A stretch of 64,000 nt of DNA from Akebia trifoliata (GCA_017979445.1 CM030706.1:17532967-17596966), one strand, 5' to 3'. Positions 34,100 to 46,593 are shown, counted from the stretch's first letter. Numbers and translations: made by a program. The notes: generated by a model not told the origin, from the letters alone.

Positions 34100-34298
34100 T
34101 AACTTGTTTTCTATTGTTGTACTTGTGCCCCCTGTACTTATCCCTTATTTTGGGATCTCTCTATTCTACTTTCTCTTAACTATTAATGGAAAAATATTTT
34201 GCACTTACGGTGACTTTTGCCATTTCTTCTTTGTCTTATCACATCTGTTCTGCTGACTATACTGCTTGTGTGCATGCTGGTTGAAACAACCCTTATAT

Positions 34299-34304
34299 AA
34301 TAAA
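34299..34304 (+). terminator. Polyadenylation signal of the plus-strand gene
   Basis: AATAAA about 200 bases after the stop codon, in a T-rich 3' context (ttatataataaagctttt). It fits a pol II transcript running plus-ward from the TATA box at 11845. Confidence 0.5.
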
Positions 34305-34374
34305 GCTTTTACGAACCTTACTACTGTTTTGCTTTAATGATTAGCCTATTCAACTGCAAAACTGCTTATGCATG

Positions 34375-34620
34375 CTGCTTTGTACACTGTACACTGCTCA
34401 AGCATACTATAAACTGCAAACTGTTTCAAACATACTTGCACACTACAAATTACTCAAACTGCTATGTACACTATATACTACTCAAGCATACTGTAAACTG
34501 CAAACTGTTTCAAACATACTTGCACACTGCAAATTGCTCAAACTACTCTGTACACTATACATTGCCCAAGCATACTGCTAATTATTTCAAACAAACTTGT
34601 ACACCACAAACTGCTCAAGT
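34375..34620. repeat. 84-bp tandem repeat, about 3 copies
   Basis: agcatact recurs at 34401, 34485 and 34569, exactly 84 bases apart. Units combine actgcaaactgtttcaaac and acttgcacac segments. Because 84 is a multiple of three, two plus-strand ORFs read through with repeating Cys/His/Thr-rich peptides, which I regard as incidental. Confidence 0.92.
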
Positions 34621-34689
34621 ACACTTCCCTTCTACTTTACTTCCCCCCAAGTTTTATCTAAAGTAAAGTTTACTTTTGGTGGAACCTTT

Positions 34690-35310
34690 TCAGTCTAATG
34701 TTGTCAATGGTTCTCGAGCCACTGCTATTGAAGAAGGCTCTGATTCTACTTACGTTCCTGATTGCGAGCTAACTCTACAAATAGCTATTTGAGCCACTGT
34801 CCTTGAAGAAGGCTTTGGTTCTTCTCATATTCGCAACTATAAACAATCTATGCTGAGCTAACCCTACAAATGGCTATCCGAGTCACTGTCCTTGAATAAG
34901 GCTCTGACTCTGCTCATATTCGGAATTATAAGACAATCTGTACTGGGCTAACCCTACAAACAGCTATCTGAGTCACTGTCTTTGAAGAAGGCTCTAACTC
35001 TACTCATACTTGCAACTGTAAGATAATATGTACTAACCTAACCCTACAAACAGCTATCTAAGTCATTATCCTTAAAGAAGGCTCTGACTCTGCTCATACT
35101 TGCAACTGTAAGACAATCTATACTGAGCTAACCCTACAAACAGCTATCTAAGTCACTGTCCTTGAAAAAGGCTCTGACTATGCTCGTACTTGCAACTGTA
35201 AGACAATCTGTACTGAGCTAACCTTGCAAACAACTATCTGAGTCACTGTCATTGAAAAAGGCTTTGATTCTGCTTATACTTTCAGTTATAATCATTCGAC
35301 TAACTTTTCG
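34690..35310. repeat. 90-bp tandem repeat, 6-7 copies
   Basis: The word accctacaaa (with variants) falls at 34772, 34861, 34951, 35041, 35131 and 35221, nearly always 90 bases apart. Each unit holds gagtcactgtccttgaag, aaggctctgactctgctc and tgcaactgtaagacaatct. The array begins directly after the 84-bp array. Confidence 0.93.
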
Positions 35311-35625
35311 ACTAGTAAACTCGTGGTAGAGTAGGACCCCGACCAGCTTCTACTCTACCAACGAGGGCAGAGCAGACCCACATAGGTCTGGACCCTAGTT
35401 GGATCCACACGACTATTGTTACTTATACTAAAGCTGAGTCCCGACCAACAATCTTGCTTTGCCAATGAAGACAGAGAAGACCCTCGTAGGCTTGAATCCT
35501 AGCTAGATTCTACTAAGACATTCACGAAGCTCATGACAGAGTAAGACCCAACCAGCCATCTTGCTTTGCCAACGAGGGCAGAGAAGACCTACGTAAGTCC
35601 AGATCCCGAATGGATCCACACGGCT
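35310..35625. repeat. ~105-bp tandem repeat, 3 copies
   Basis: acgagggcagag at 35361, atgaagacagag at 35465 and acgagggcagag at 35572 mark three units of 104 and 107 bases. Shared words are gaccagc, ttgctttgcc and ggatccacacg. It abuts the 90-bp array but has an unrelated unit. Confidence 0.85.
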
Positions 35626-36459
35626 ATTTGTTACTCAAGAACTTCTTTTGAGAAATGCTTGAGCTAGACTTAAATCTTCATAATTATTGGAATAAAAGAT
35701 CTTTTTCTTCAAAGTGGTTGATGGTTCTATATTTTCCTTCAGAGAATAATTCAACATATTTAAGATGACTTCTGAGTTTCTTCGACATCAATATTGTCTT
35801 CGTTGAATGTGAGCTCTTGGCTAAAAATCGAATATTGTGACCTAAATAATTTCTTTGTTTCTGCGTAAGCTTCCTTTTGAGTTTTTAAGCTAGCGGGCTT
35901 TGCTTTTTTTTAGGTACCTTAATTTTTGCCTAGGTTGCCTTTCATGTTTTCAACCTAATAGGCTCTTTTTTTCATTTATGCCTTAATTTTTACCCAAGTT
36001 ATTCTTTCTGATTTTAAACTTAGCGAGCTTCTCTTTCTTTTTGATGGTGTCGAATATTCAAGTCGACAACCTTTCGGCTCCTTGCACCATCACCAAATCA
36101 ATTAGCAAGAAAAGGTATAAGACTCAACTTCCCAAAATATTCTTAATCTAATATTCTCTTCTTTCTGTCAATTCTTTTAAATCTCTTTTTTTAATGTCCT
36201 TAGTTAGGCATTTTTTTTTCTATCAATTTTTTTTATTCTCTATTTTTCTAATGCCCCTTGTTAGGGATTCTTTCGAACCTTTCAATAAGAGATTTTCCTT
36301 TCCGGATGACATTTTCCTTAAGAGGATATATATATATATATATTTTGGCGTAACCGGGCTTGAAGTAACTTCTCAGGTTGCTTATGTACCCCGAATTTTT
36401 CTTTACTCTTTTGGGATCAGGTTAAAACATAATAAAGTGGTCTGGATCTTTAAAAGTGA
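35626..36459 (-). other. Ogre-type 3' spacer remnant
   Basis: This matches the 3' spacer of element A: the tgcctaggttgcctttca / ttttcaacctaatagg unit corresponds to 26080-26300, and taaccgggcttgaagtaac to 26598 onward. It contains a perfect AT dinucleotide run at about 36328-36343. On its right it joins leader B directly, so gag and pol are missing between them. Confidence 0.6.
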
Positions 36460-38875
36460 AACCAATTAGTCCAACTGATTTGGTATTGATCAGTTTGATC
36501 TATTTGTCAATTGGGCCAATTGGTTTAATTGGTTCAAATTGATCGGTACATTTCACCGATTGGGTCGGACCGATATTGCAGGTCTAGTTTGAACAGTCTG
36601 GATCAGTCCGCCCACTTACCTGTTGGTTGGATTAATTAGAGCAACCCGGGAACACCCGCGGTAAGTTCGAATTGTGACCTATAGGAAGGCTTCTAGACTC
36701 CAGTTTACTACGTGCAATGTAATTTATCTGGCCACTCTTGCCTAAGTATACATATATACCTCTCGAGCGTACTCAATCACACGGTACGTGGTGACTTTGT
36801 TTGATATATCGTATAGATGATAATCTAAAACTTCAACTCACTTCTCTGAAGTCAAAAGCAGCCAGTTTAATCCCCAAATCAGAGGTGGCGCGCGATGCTT
36901 GAGCAAAGGCACTATTAAATCACATCTTTTCTAGAATAGACGTAGTCTATCCTCCTAGTACCGTAGTACATCGAAGCAGGATCTTGCTTAGGCACTGGTT
37001 TTGACCAAAAAGTGCAACTGATGTACTTCGATCATCTTTGATATACCTATGGGTACGAGTTAAGAGTTGTAGCTTTCATAAATGGTTTGGAATCCCATGA
37101 GGGGACCGACCACGTACTAGTACTACGTTGGCAAACGGGACATGTGACTGTATGGCTTACACCAGGTCAAAGGTTTAGGTCGCTCTAGCCTGGGTGCATC
37201 AATATACCTTTAAGAGTCACCTGATCAGACGGTACTGATGCCCCAGTTTAATATACCCTAAGGTACGTGACTGGAGTTGTGGTTTTCATGAATGACGTCG
37301 CATCTCCGAAGAGACCGGGCCACTCACTAGTGTCACGTTGGCTATATTGGGACATCCAAGCGAGCAAAACAGTAAACGTGCATGTGGTGTGTGCAAAACA
37401 GGTGGGGTGTGCCTGGGACTTATTCAAATAAATGGGCCCATGGCCCTGATCATACCATCACACATTGATACCATATGAATATTAACCAAAATAAATACCA
37501 ATCTAATAACATCATTAAGATCACCAATAAGCACATCAACTATATATCTGATCAAGATCAATGGCAAATTAATTAATGAGCATGGCATATAATAATTGAT
37601 TAAACCCAAATATTGTAATAGGCATAATTTTTATAATTTTTAATGTCCAATCAATGATCACTTTTGGGTGATCCAAAATAAATCGAGATTCCAATAGATG
37701 TTACATTGATGATAGAATTATAATTATTGAGATGAGGAGCGAAAAACCCTTTCTTTTTTTTAATTATAAAGAAAAAACTAGAAATACATCCCAAAAAAAA
37801 AAATCAAAGAGAAAGATCTTAGTGTCAAATGAGCTCACTTTCAGGAACATTAACTGTATTAACGCTAGATAAATTCAGATTTTCTGTGAATTAGGAAAAT
37901 ACAATCTGAACTTGCATCGATGATATCTAAGGCTCCGGATAACGAAATCGAGTGAATTCAGGTTTTTAATTAATCTACTCGACGGGATCCATGTTTTATT
38001 AACAGGTACTCAGACCTAATTCTAACTAGAATATTCTGTAAAAACGTTTTAACATTGTTGTCTCAACCTTTATTCAACAACAATTCTAGATTTACAGATT
38101 GAACATGCATCGATGATATCTAAGGCTTTCGATAACGAAATTGAGTGAATTCAGGTTCTAAAGTAATCTACTCGATGAGATCTACGTTTTATTAATAGGT
38201 GCCCAGACTTAATTCTCTCTAGAATGTTCTGTAAAAACGTTTTAATATTGCTGTCCCAACCTTCATTCAGCAACAATTCCAGATTTACAGATTGAACTTG
38301 CATCGATGATATTTAAGGCTTCCGATAAAAAAATTGAGTGAACTCAGGTTCTAAATTAATCTACTCGGTGAGATCTATGTTTTATTAATGGGTGTCCAGA
38401 CTTAATTCTCACTAGAATCTTCTGTAAGAATATTTTAATATTGCTGTCCCAACCTTTATTCAGCAACAATTCCAGATTTACAGATTGAACTTGCATCGAT
38501 GATATCCAAGGCTCGTGATAACGAAATTGAATGAATTCAGGTTTTAAATTAATCTACTCAATGAGATCTACGTTTTATTAATAGGTGCCTAAACTTAATT
38601 CTCACTAGAATGTTCTGTAAAAATATTTTAACATTGCTATCCCAACCTCCATCATTCCATCATTTTCATATTTCAATTTGAATCTTTCATTATTTAGGGG
38701 TCATCAAAAAGTGACCCTTAATTAGACAAAAATACAATACCCAAAATCATCTACAATCAAGCCACAAAAATAAATAAATAAATAAAATAAATCGAACTAA
38801 ATAATATAAAAAAAAACTAAGTCATCCTGGCAATGCTCCCATACTTGGGGTTTTTCAAGTCTGATGCTCAATACT
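36460..38875 (-). other. 5' leader of element B
   Basis: Non-coding leader of an Ogre/Tat-like element. Blocks shared with the other leaders include tagtccaactgatttgg (36468), gatataccctaaggtacgtg (37250) and catgaatgacgtcgcatc (37288). A 210-base unit is present twice (agctttcat at 37071, ggttttcat at 37281). The right part holds a separate 193-bp array. No gag is present in this element. Confidence 0.65.
37860..38640. repeat. 193-bp tandem repeat, 4 copies, in leader B
   Basis: gcatcgatgatat starts at 37914, 38107, 38300 and 38493, exactly 193 bases each time. Units contain aacgaaattgagtgaattc, tctactcgatgagatct, attctcactagaatgttct and cagcaacaattccag. Copies differ by scattered substitutions, the first being the most divergent. 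The array is absent from leaders A, C and D. Confidence 0.95.
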
Positions 38876-38892
38876 CCCAAGTGGAGTCACCA
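38876..38892 (-). promoter_or_regulatory. Primer-binding site of element B
   Basis: The minus strand reads TGGTGACTCCACTTGGG, the same site as in element A, one base from LTR B. Confidence 0.7.
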
Positions 38893-38893
38893 C

Positions 38894-40484
38894 TGAAAGC
38901 GCCCTCGATCCGCGGGGTGGGCGGATCTGCTTTTGACCTTTGAGGTTTGGGAGTCGCCACCTAGTTATTACGGTCTAGGAACCGAACATTAACTCGAAAC
39001 GGATAGATAAACAACTAATCTACTAAAAAATACGGGTCCGGGGATCACGTTACAAGGTTGGAAGGTGTTAGGTACCAACCCCGCTTGGCAAACGTCGGTC
39101 TCTACTAATTTTCAAATAAAACTACATTACTAACAAGACCTAAATAATAATAAAAAATAAAAATAGTCACCTTTTTCGAATGCAACGGCTTTGTTTTCTC
39201 AGATCTGATAGAACAACTCTTTGTACAGTATTCCTCGCTTCGTTTTGTTGTCAGATCTGATTTCTGATCTCCAAGTTGCGATATCTTCTTCTTGGATCTG
39301 TGAGTTTTCTGATTTTTTATAGATTTTAAGGTGTGTTAAAAGGGTTTTTGGGTGTTTTTTGAGCTAAAGTTGAGGTATGGATGTTAAGTAAGGAGTTGGG
39401 ACTTCAAAATTAGGGTTTATGGAAGGATAGGAAAGCTTTTTGACCTACTTTTCTTAGGGTTTATTCTTGGATACGAAAATAAGTTGTAGAGACCCCTATT
39501 TATAGATTTTTTTAAGTATTTATTTTGATAGAGTTAATGTTTAATTATAATTCTTTTAGAGAGAGTTATTGTTTAATTATAATTATTTTAAGTAGAGTTA
39601 TATTTTAATTAGAATTGTTTTAACTAGAGTTATTATTTAATTAGGATTGTTTTAAATAGAGTTATTATTTAATTAGAACTTTATTAGGATTTTGACTTTA
39701 AGTCTCACTTGATTGACTTTAAGATTTTGACTTTAGTCTTACTTAATTGACTTTAAGATCTTAACTTTAGTCTTAATTGATTGACTTTAGTCTTACTTGA
39801 TTGACTTTAAGATCTTGACTTTAGTCTTACTTGATTGACTTTAAGATTTTAATTAAGATTTTACTTTACATAAATTAATGTTTTAATTATTAATTTCAGA
39901 AATTTTAATTATTAAAATTGTAAAATTACCATTTTACCCTCAAAGAGGACTTTTTCCGTTTTAAGTCGATTTTCAATGTTCCATGGTATTTTGGAATCGG
40001 TTTTTCATAAAGAATTCAATGGGAATGTAGATTTTTATCATTTATGAAATTTTTTGTGCAAAATGGTCGTGAACGTTATGAGGGGCATTTTCGTAATTTT
40101 GTCAAATTATATGAAAATTGACAAAATTATTTTTTTGATTTCGATTTGTTGTTTTATTTGTTTGAAAGGATTTTCCTAAGCGTAACGTAGGCTCTAGGGA
40201 TGTTTTAAGGTTAGGGGTACTTTTGTAATTTGGTCATATTTTAATGATTTTTATCGTGAAGCTTCTTTTTGTCTGAGAAATGATGATTTCTATGTTTTTG
40301 GGGTTATATTTTCCTAGCGTAGCGTGGTTTCTACAATTTTATTTGTTTAAGATACCTCATACGAATTTCTGAAACATATCTGGTAACAAAATAATGCATT
40401 GGAATAAACATCCATCATTGTGAACCGTTGCAATCGGATTGACGAGTTGATTAATCAGGCGAATGCAAAAATGGGGTGTCTACA
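38894..40484 (-). mobile_element. LTR B (5' LTR in sense)
   Basis: Runs from tgaaagcgccctcgatcc to aaaatggggtgtctaca, so in sense it starts TGTAGACACCCC and ends TTTCA. It aligns with LTR D (53005-54574), not with A or C outside the short conserved blocks gggagtcgccacctag and ggttggaaggtgttagg. The left neighbour is leader B. The right neighbour is gag of element C, into which B appears to have inserted. Its partner 3' LTR is not visible. Confidence 0.85.
39500..39850. repeat. AT-rich and TTGACTTT-rich repeats in LTR B
   Basis: 39530-39680 repeats tagagttattatttaatta every 40-50 bases. 39690-39845 has eight copies of TTGACTTT within short units (cttgattgactttaagat, ttgactttagtcttac). LTR D keeps only two or three comparable units (53685-53720). 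Confidence 0.85.
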
Positions 40485-41450
40485 GTTTGAAATTCTTAGG
40501 TTTTGACTCAGACAAAAGTTACCAAAAAGTCACGAAGAGTAGGCACCCTCAATTTAATTCCCAATGTCAAGGAGGGACTAAAAGGTAGGAATGTATTGAG
40601 GCATCAAGTACTTGGCATAATTTGGAGTAAGATTCTTGAGGATGATCTTGACTTGTTCCTTCTCTTGAGGTCATTCTCATAATTGAGCGACTTTAGCGCT
40701 CTCTATCGAGCAATGAACTCATTGAAGGTTTTCTTGAGTTTCTACTTGGTCGTTTCTAAATCTCTTCTTGTGAGTTCAATGTCCGTGTTGAATGAATGTC
40801 GAACAATAAACTTCTTTATCAATTTGTGCCATGTTCTTACACGAGATGAGTTCAATAACATTAATCATCATAAAACAGGTTCTCTTAGAGTTCTCTGAAA
40901 AGGTTGAGCCATCTATTCTTCGCTCAGACCCTAAGATTGTATGATGTCGATATATACTTTCAAGTGAGTCCTAAGGCATTCAATCCCATCAAATTTATCC
41001 ATGTTTGGCATTGTAAATTTCTCTAGTAGACGGAGTGTAGGGAATAATGTCATTACCCCAAATCCAAGGGCATGATCATCGGGGTCCTTGAAATTCTTCA
41101 AAACACTTTCAACCTGAGTTATTCGATGGGTTAAGATATGGTCGATGGGTAATTAATTATCTTCTTAGTCTTCGAAAAAGTCAAACACAACTTGAGGTTC
41201 AATAGCTTTATCCTTTTTCTTTTCATTTTTTAGGGCATCAATTGCATTTGAATATAAACAATAATTTGTGCTTAAAATAATTCCAAAATTTGATGGAGTG
41301 TTATTTCATCCATGGTACTTGTTTCTTCTTGTGATAAGGGTAAACTACTTGGGCTTAACAATGGTACTTTGACAAGATGACTCTTTTCATGTACTCAAAG
41401 TGACACAGGTGGTGGTTTAGAACGTTTAAGAGCAATTATTACCTGATCAA
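40485..41450 (-). pseudogene. Ogre/Tat gag fragment of element C
   Basis: The minus strand near 40920-41130 reads LTHRITQVESVLKNFKDPD, then TLRLLEKFTMPNMDKFDGIE, then LKVYIDI. This is the same gag block as in element A (MTQLEIVVKNIKG; RLLEKFVMPEMKNF). Stops and shifts break the downstream part. The fragment ends at 40484, where LTR B begins. Confidence 0.7.
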
Positions 41451-42646
41451 AGTAAACCAAGATTAACTATTATTCTGAAGGTTTGAATTTTAACCACATG
41501 ATTAAAATTTTGATATAAATTAGCCCAAGTTTGATGGCAAATATCGAATCAAAATGCATTATAAGTTTATAGTGATCATAAGGATGAGAAATGTTAGTCA
41601 CGGGTCTACCCCTAATTGGGGTTGAACCTTTGATCAGATAAATTAATTTGACCCTAGGATCGAATATTTTTTGTTTGAAATGATTTGAATATTTGAAAGT
41701 AAAATCAATTGGTCCAACCGGTTTAGTATTAGTCAGTTACATCAATTTGCCAATTGGGGCAATTGGTTTAATTGATTTAAATTGATTGGTATATTTTAGC
41801 AATTAGGTCAGACTGATATTGTAGATTTAATTTGAACGGCATAGGTCAATCCACCCACTTACCGATTGATTAAATTGAATAAAGCAACCTGGTAACACTC
41901 ATAGTCAGTTCAAGTCATAACCTATGGGAAGGCTCTTAGACTCTAGGTTTATTACATGTAATGCAATTTCCCTAGTTACCCTTGCTCAAATACACCTATA
42001 TACCTCTCGGGCATACCCAATTAGACGATACATGGTGACTTAGTTTGATATACTGTATAGGTACGAGGCTAGGGTTGTAACTTTCGTAAATGGATTAGCG
42101 TCCTACAAGGGGACCAACTACGTACTAGTACTACATTGGCAATTGGGACATGTGACTTTGCGGCTTACAATAGAACAATGGCTTAGGTCACTCCAGCGTA
42201 AGTGCATCAATATACCTTTCAGGGTCACCTGATCAAACGGTACTGATGTTCCAGTTTTATATACCATAAAGGTATGTGACTGGACTTGTAGTTTTCATGA
42301 ATGACGTCACATCCCACAAGGAGATCGAGCCACGCACTAGTACCACGTTTGCTTTAAGGACATGCAAGCGTGCAATGCATCATAAATTAAACATGAAGTG
42401 GTGTGTGCAAATAGAGTGGGGTGTGCCCGAGGCATTTTTCAAGAATATCTAACTATACAAGTCACATACATCTAATCATCAAATCAATCAAGAGAAATAA
42501 ACAATCAATCACATCCAATCATATACCCATGAAAGAAATGACAAAATCTAGCCTAATGTAAAGTCTCATTGAGTCAACTGGATTGACTCGAGTGAAAAGT
42601 CAACCTAGGGATAGTCTTGGATTGGGTCAAATTTGACCCTAAAATC
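41451..42646 (-). other. 5' leader of element C
   Basis: Resembles leader A at both ends and leader B in the middle. The 210-base unit of leader B is present twice (about 42075 and 42290), the second with a full TGACGTCA at about 42302. No ORF is recognised. Confidence 0.65.
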
Positions 42647-42662
42647 CCCAGTGGAGTCGTCA
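42647..42662 (-). promoter_or_regulatory. Primer-binding site of element C (mutated)
   Basis: The minus strand reads TGACGACTCCACTGGGG next to LTR C, one or two substitutions from the site in element A. Confidence 0.65.
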
Positions 42663-42663
42663 C

Positions 42664-45600
42664 TGAAATTGCATCAACCCTTTTTCAATAATTAACAAAA
42701 GGAGTCTGATTGATAAATAGGAGATTTTTAGGAAATTGGGAGTCACCACCTAGTTTAAGTTTAGGAACCATAGATAACTCCAAAAATGGGTCGGATTGGC
42801 CCACAAGGAAGTGAAATAAGTAAGGGGTTAGATTACGAATTTCGAAAGGTGTTAGGCACTGAACGAACTCGTCCTATCGAGATGACCGATCCAAAATTAT
42901 CTACGGTCAACGAGCAAAAACTAAAGTCAAGCTAAGGTCCGATCATCACCAATTTATATCGAACGTGATAAACGAATCTTATGGCTAATATTTTCTCAAA
43001 TATTACATGATTTCTCGAACTCCTTACAAAAAGGGAAAATTTTGAAAAAACCCTAATTCATCCCATGTTCTAAAGTTTACGTGGCAAATTAGTGAATTGG
43101 AAATTCATGCATAAAATTACCAACTAACTAAAAATATGAATACAACAACTCAACAAATAAAATTAGCGACACAATATTTCTAAATGGGAGAGTGATAAAC
43201 ACATACACAATCCCCAAAATCAGCAAATCATATCATAAACACAAAGTTCCCAAATTGTGAAGTAACAAATAACACAAAATTTTCAAATTTAAGAATTATG
43301 AAGAAATGTGAAACTTTTAAATCGAAAAATCATGAACACATGATAAATTCCCAAATTAGGAGATTATACAAAAAAAGTGAAATTCTCGAGTTAGAAAGAC
43401 ATAAATTTCCAACTTATAAAATCATGAACATGAAATTGTCAAATTAGAAAATTGCAAAACTCCCAAGTTATAAAATTCTGAAACATGTGAAACGTCTAAA
43501 TTAGAAATTTAGAAATTTCCCACTTATAAAACAATAAAAAAGAAATTTCAAAATTAAAAAATCATGAGTTTTCCAATTACAAAATCATGAATAAGAAGTT
43601 CCAAACAAATAAACGAAATCAATAACCCATAAAACCACCAAATTAGCAATATGCAAGTATGAGCATGGATTTCAAAATAAAGATTGATGAATCCTAAAAC
43701 CAACGAATTATCAATATAGGACTCATAAATTCGCGAAAAGAAAATCTAGATCGCAAGCGTGGTAATCTCGAGAAAAAAATAAAAAGATAACAAAGAACAC
43801 TTATATAGTAATCATAAAAAATAAATAAATAGATAAAAAGATGAAGAAGTAAGATGTGATGAAATGCAAAAATGAAACACTAATGAAGGTACTATTAGTG
43901 GGGGCTATTTTAGGAGCTGAGAAGAAATAAGCAAGAGCTTTCGCATGAAGGAATGATTGCTATTTTGAAGAAAGAAGAGGAAGGCTTAGAATGAAGGAAT
44001 GGCTGCTGGTTTGTGGACTATTCCAAAAGAAGAAGAGATGACGCTGAAGTCACTGCTATTGGGGACGTCCCAAAGAAGAAAAGATAAGGCTAAAGTTATT
44101 GCTATTTGGTATTCAAGAGAAGAAATAAAAAAGAAAACAATGGTTGTCTAAAAATAAGAGTTAAATATGGTTGTGCTAGGGTGTTGAAAAAACGAGAATA
44201 GAGGGCTGAAGGGTTGTTGCTTGATGTTAAAAAAAGAAAGAGGAGAAATTGCTGCTTTGGGGTGTTAGAAAGAGGAGAAGAGAGGGTTGAGGGGTTGCTG
44301 TGGGTGTTGGAAAAAATAAAGCAGAAAGGTTACTGCTTTGGGGCATTGGAAAGAGGAGAAGAGAGGGTTGATGGGCTACTGTGAGGTGTTGGAAAGAAAA
44401 GAAGATGTTGTTGTACGTGGCAGTTGTGGAGGAAAAAAAGAAAGTTGCTATTTTTTCTTTCTTCTTCCTCCTCTCTTCTTATGTTTCTTTCCATTCCCTT
44501 TCTTAGAGAATGATTGCCAAAAGAAGGCCCTAAACATTAGTTTTTATAGTTTTTTCTTGTAGCCTTTTTTATTTATATTTCACATGTTTCTTTTATTGAT
44601 TATTTCCTTTATCGATTTCTTCTTTAACCGAAAATTAAAAGAAAACCGTAGTATGATCCCATACTTCTCAACTCATGGCACGTTGGTGGGTGATTGGTGA
44701 TTAATTCAAATCCTTTTTATTATCGATTGATTTTGAATAGTTGGAATGATAATTAATTTTTGATTTTTGATTTTGATTGATCCATTTAGTTAAGATTTCA
44801 ATTTGGGCTCGTTGATTAAGTTAAAATATTAATTTGATGGGTTAATTGATTTTAATTTACGATTTTGATTAGTTGATTAAGCTAAAACTTTTATTCGATT
44901 GGTCGATTGTGTTTTAATTTGCACATTGATTGGTCAATTAAGCTTTAATTTTAATTTGATTGTCGATTGGGTTCTAAATTCAATTTTATTGGTCAATTAA
45001 ATTTTAGATTGAATTTGATTAGTCAATTGAATTGCAATTTAAATTTTGAAATAAGTTTTAATTTGATTAATCAATTTAATTTTAATTTCAACTTGATTGG
45101 ATTTCAATTTCAATTTGATTTTTAATTTTTTGAAGTAATTGATTGTTTGAATTTTTAATTTAGATTTGATCTATTGATTGAATCTTAACTTGAATTCGAT
45201 TGGTTAAGTAATTTTTAATTTTCATTTTAGTTGATCAGTTAAATTTTAATTTTAATTTTGATTTAAAAATTTTCAAGTTAGTTGTTTTATTGAAGTTAAA
45301 GATTTTCGGACTTTCCATCATTTCACATGAAAATTTTTAATTTCCCTAAGTGTGAGGTTTCTAAATTGAACATCAAGGGGTATTTTGGTCATTTTCTTAA
45401 TTTTTTGCAAATTTCTCCGTTTTCATCAATTTGGGTCTCGTTTGACTTAAAATCATATTTTGAAGGAAATGAAGGTACGTTCAAGGCTTTTTAGAAGTCT
45501 AAAATTCATGAGAGATATTTTCATCATTTTCTTGATTTTTATCAATTTTTGTGAATTTTGGCGTGACGCTTATTTTAGTCCCAATATATTTATTTTTAAG

Positions 45601-45885
45601 TCTTACGATCCCATTTTCCTAGTGTTGCAAGGCCTCTAAGTTATCAAAATACATGGCGAACCTAATCGTGCGTACTTGCTAAATCGAGTGTATGGTGAAC
45701 AATCCTAAGCGTGCGTAATTTTCTATGTTGCGTCATGACGAGTAAAAGAACTGGAAGGATTAGAAATTGAAAGATCGGGGACAATACTCTCAAGCCTTCG
45801 GGTCTTTCGTGCTCATTATTAGGAATTCACCGCAATCGAATGACGAATTGTCGAATTAGGCATATGAAAAAATGGGGTGTCTACA
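42664..45885 (-). mobile_element. LTR C (5' LTR in sense)
   Basis: From tgaaattgcatcaaccc to aaatggggtgtctaca, 3222 bp. It belongs to the element A family: it shares gggagtcaccacctagttt, tttcgaaaggtgttaggcac, the T-rich zone (44690-45290) and the final gtgacgaattgtcgaattagg block, but the middle is different. 43080-43740 is a degenerate array built on aaattagaaaatt/cccaagttataaaat words, in place of the 67-bp repeats. The right edge abuts Athila-like sequence. Confidence 0.85.
43900..44450. repeat. Purine-rich tandem repeats in LTR C
   Basis: ggagaagagagggttga occurs at 44274 and 44355 (81 bases apart) with related, weaker units from 43960. The stretch is G/A-rich on the plus strand, corresponding to the purine-rich zone of LTR A. 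Confidence 0.7.
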
Positions 45886-46593
45886 ACGACGCAGTAAATG
45901 TGATGAATCTACAAACGTAGTAACTACGACCTGATCGTAATTTGATGTTGACTGCATTGATCACTTTAGATTTGCATAAACACAATTGAAGAAAAAGATC
46001 TGCAAATTGGATTCTTGATGGTTATGGATTTGGACGAATTTGGAAATGGAGAGAGAGAAGAATAGATAGAGATTAGGGCTAATTATTTGATTTTAAGGTT
46101 GATGTAAACTTTCCAAAATACCCTTTAAGTCTAAAGAATATCCTAAAATTTTAAGAAAAAATCCTAAAAATGAAAGAAACACTAATTAAGCTAAATGAAA
46201 GAATCTAAAAAATTGAAAGAAAAGAAATACTAAGGAAAAATACAAATTCCTACAATTTTGGATGGGAAGGTAGCTAAAAATATTGTTTAACGTGATAAGG
46301 GACCAGCTCGTCACCTTTTAGCATGTAGAGCTTGGGTGCATCAGGTATGTCATCTCGATTCGTCTGTGACTATTTGAAAAGGGCCAGCAAGGGGGAAACC
46401 TATTAATAGGTAGATCATTCATTTCTACTAAGTTTTGTGCAATCCTAAATATATAAAATCAATTATGATTTTTCTTTTAGAATCTATCACTTTGCTTCCA
46501 AACCGGTAACTTTTCCCGATGAGAGAAATGATCGAGTTTTAGGCCTAACTAAAGAGAAAAACTACAATACTCATTTAAAAATTTCTACATCTA

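Noticed and set aside
34337..34666. Plus-strand ORFs with repeated Cys/His-rich peptides
   Set aside because: The 84-bp repeat is a multiple of three, so open frames with repeated peptides arise by chance; no start context or family match.
34690..35625. Possible CRISPR-like array
   Set aside because: Units are contiguous tandem repeats without unique spacers, in plant DNA.
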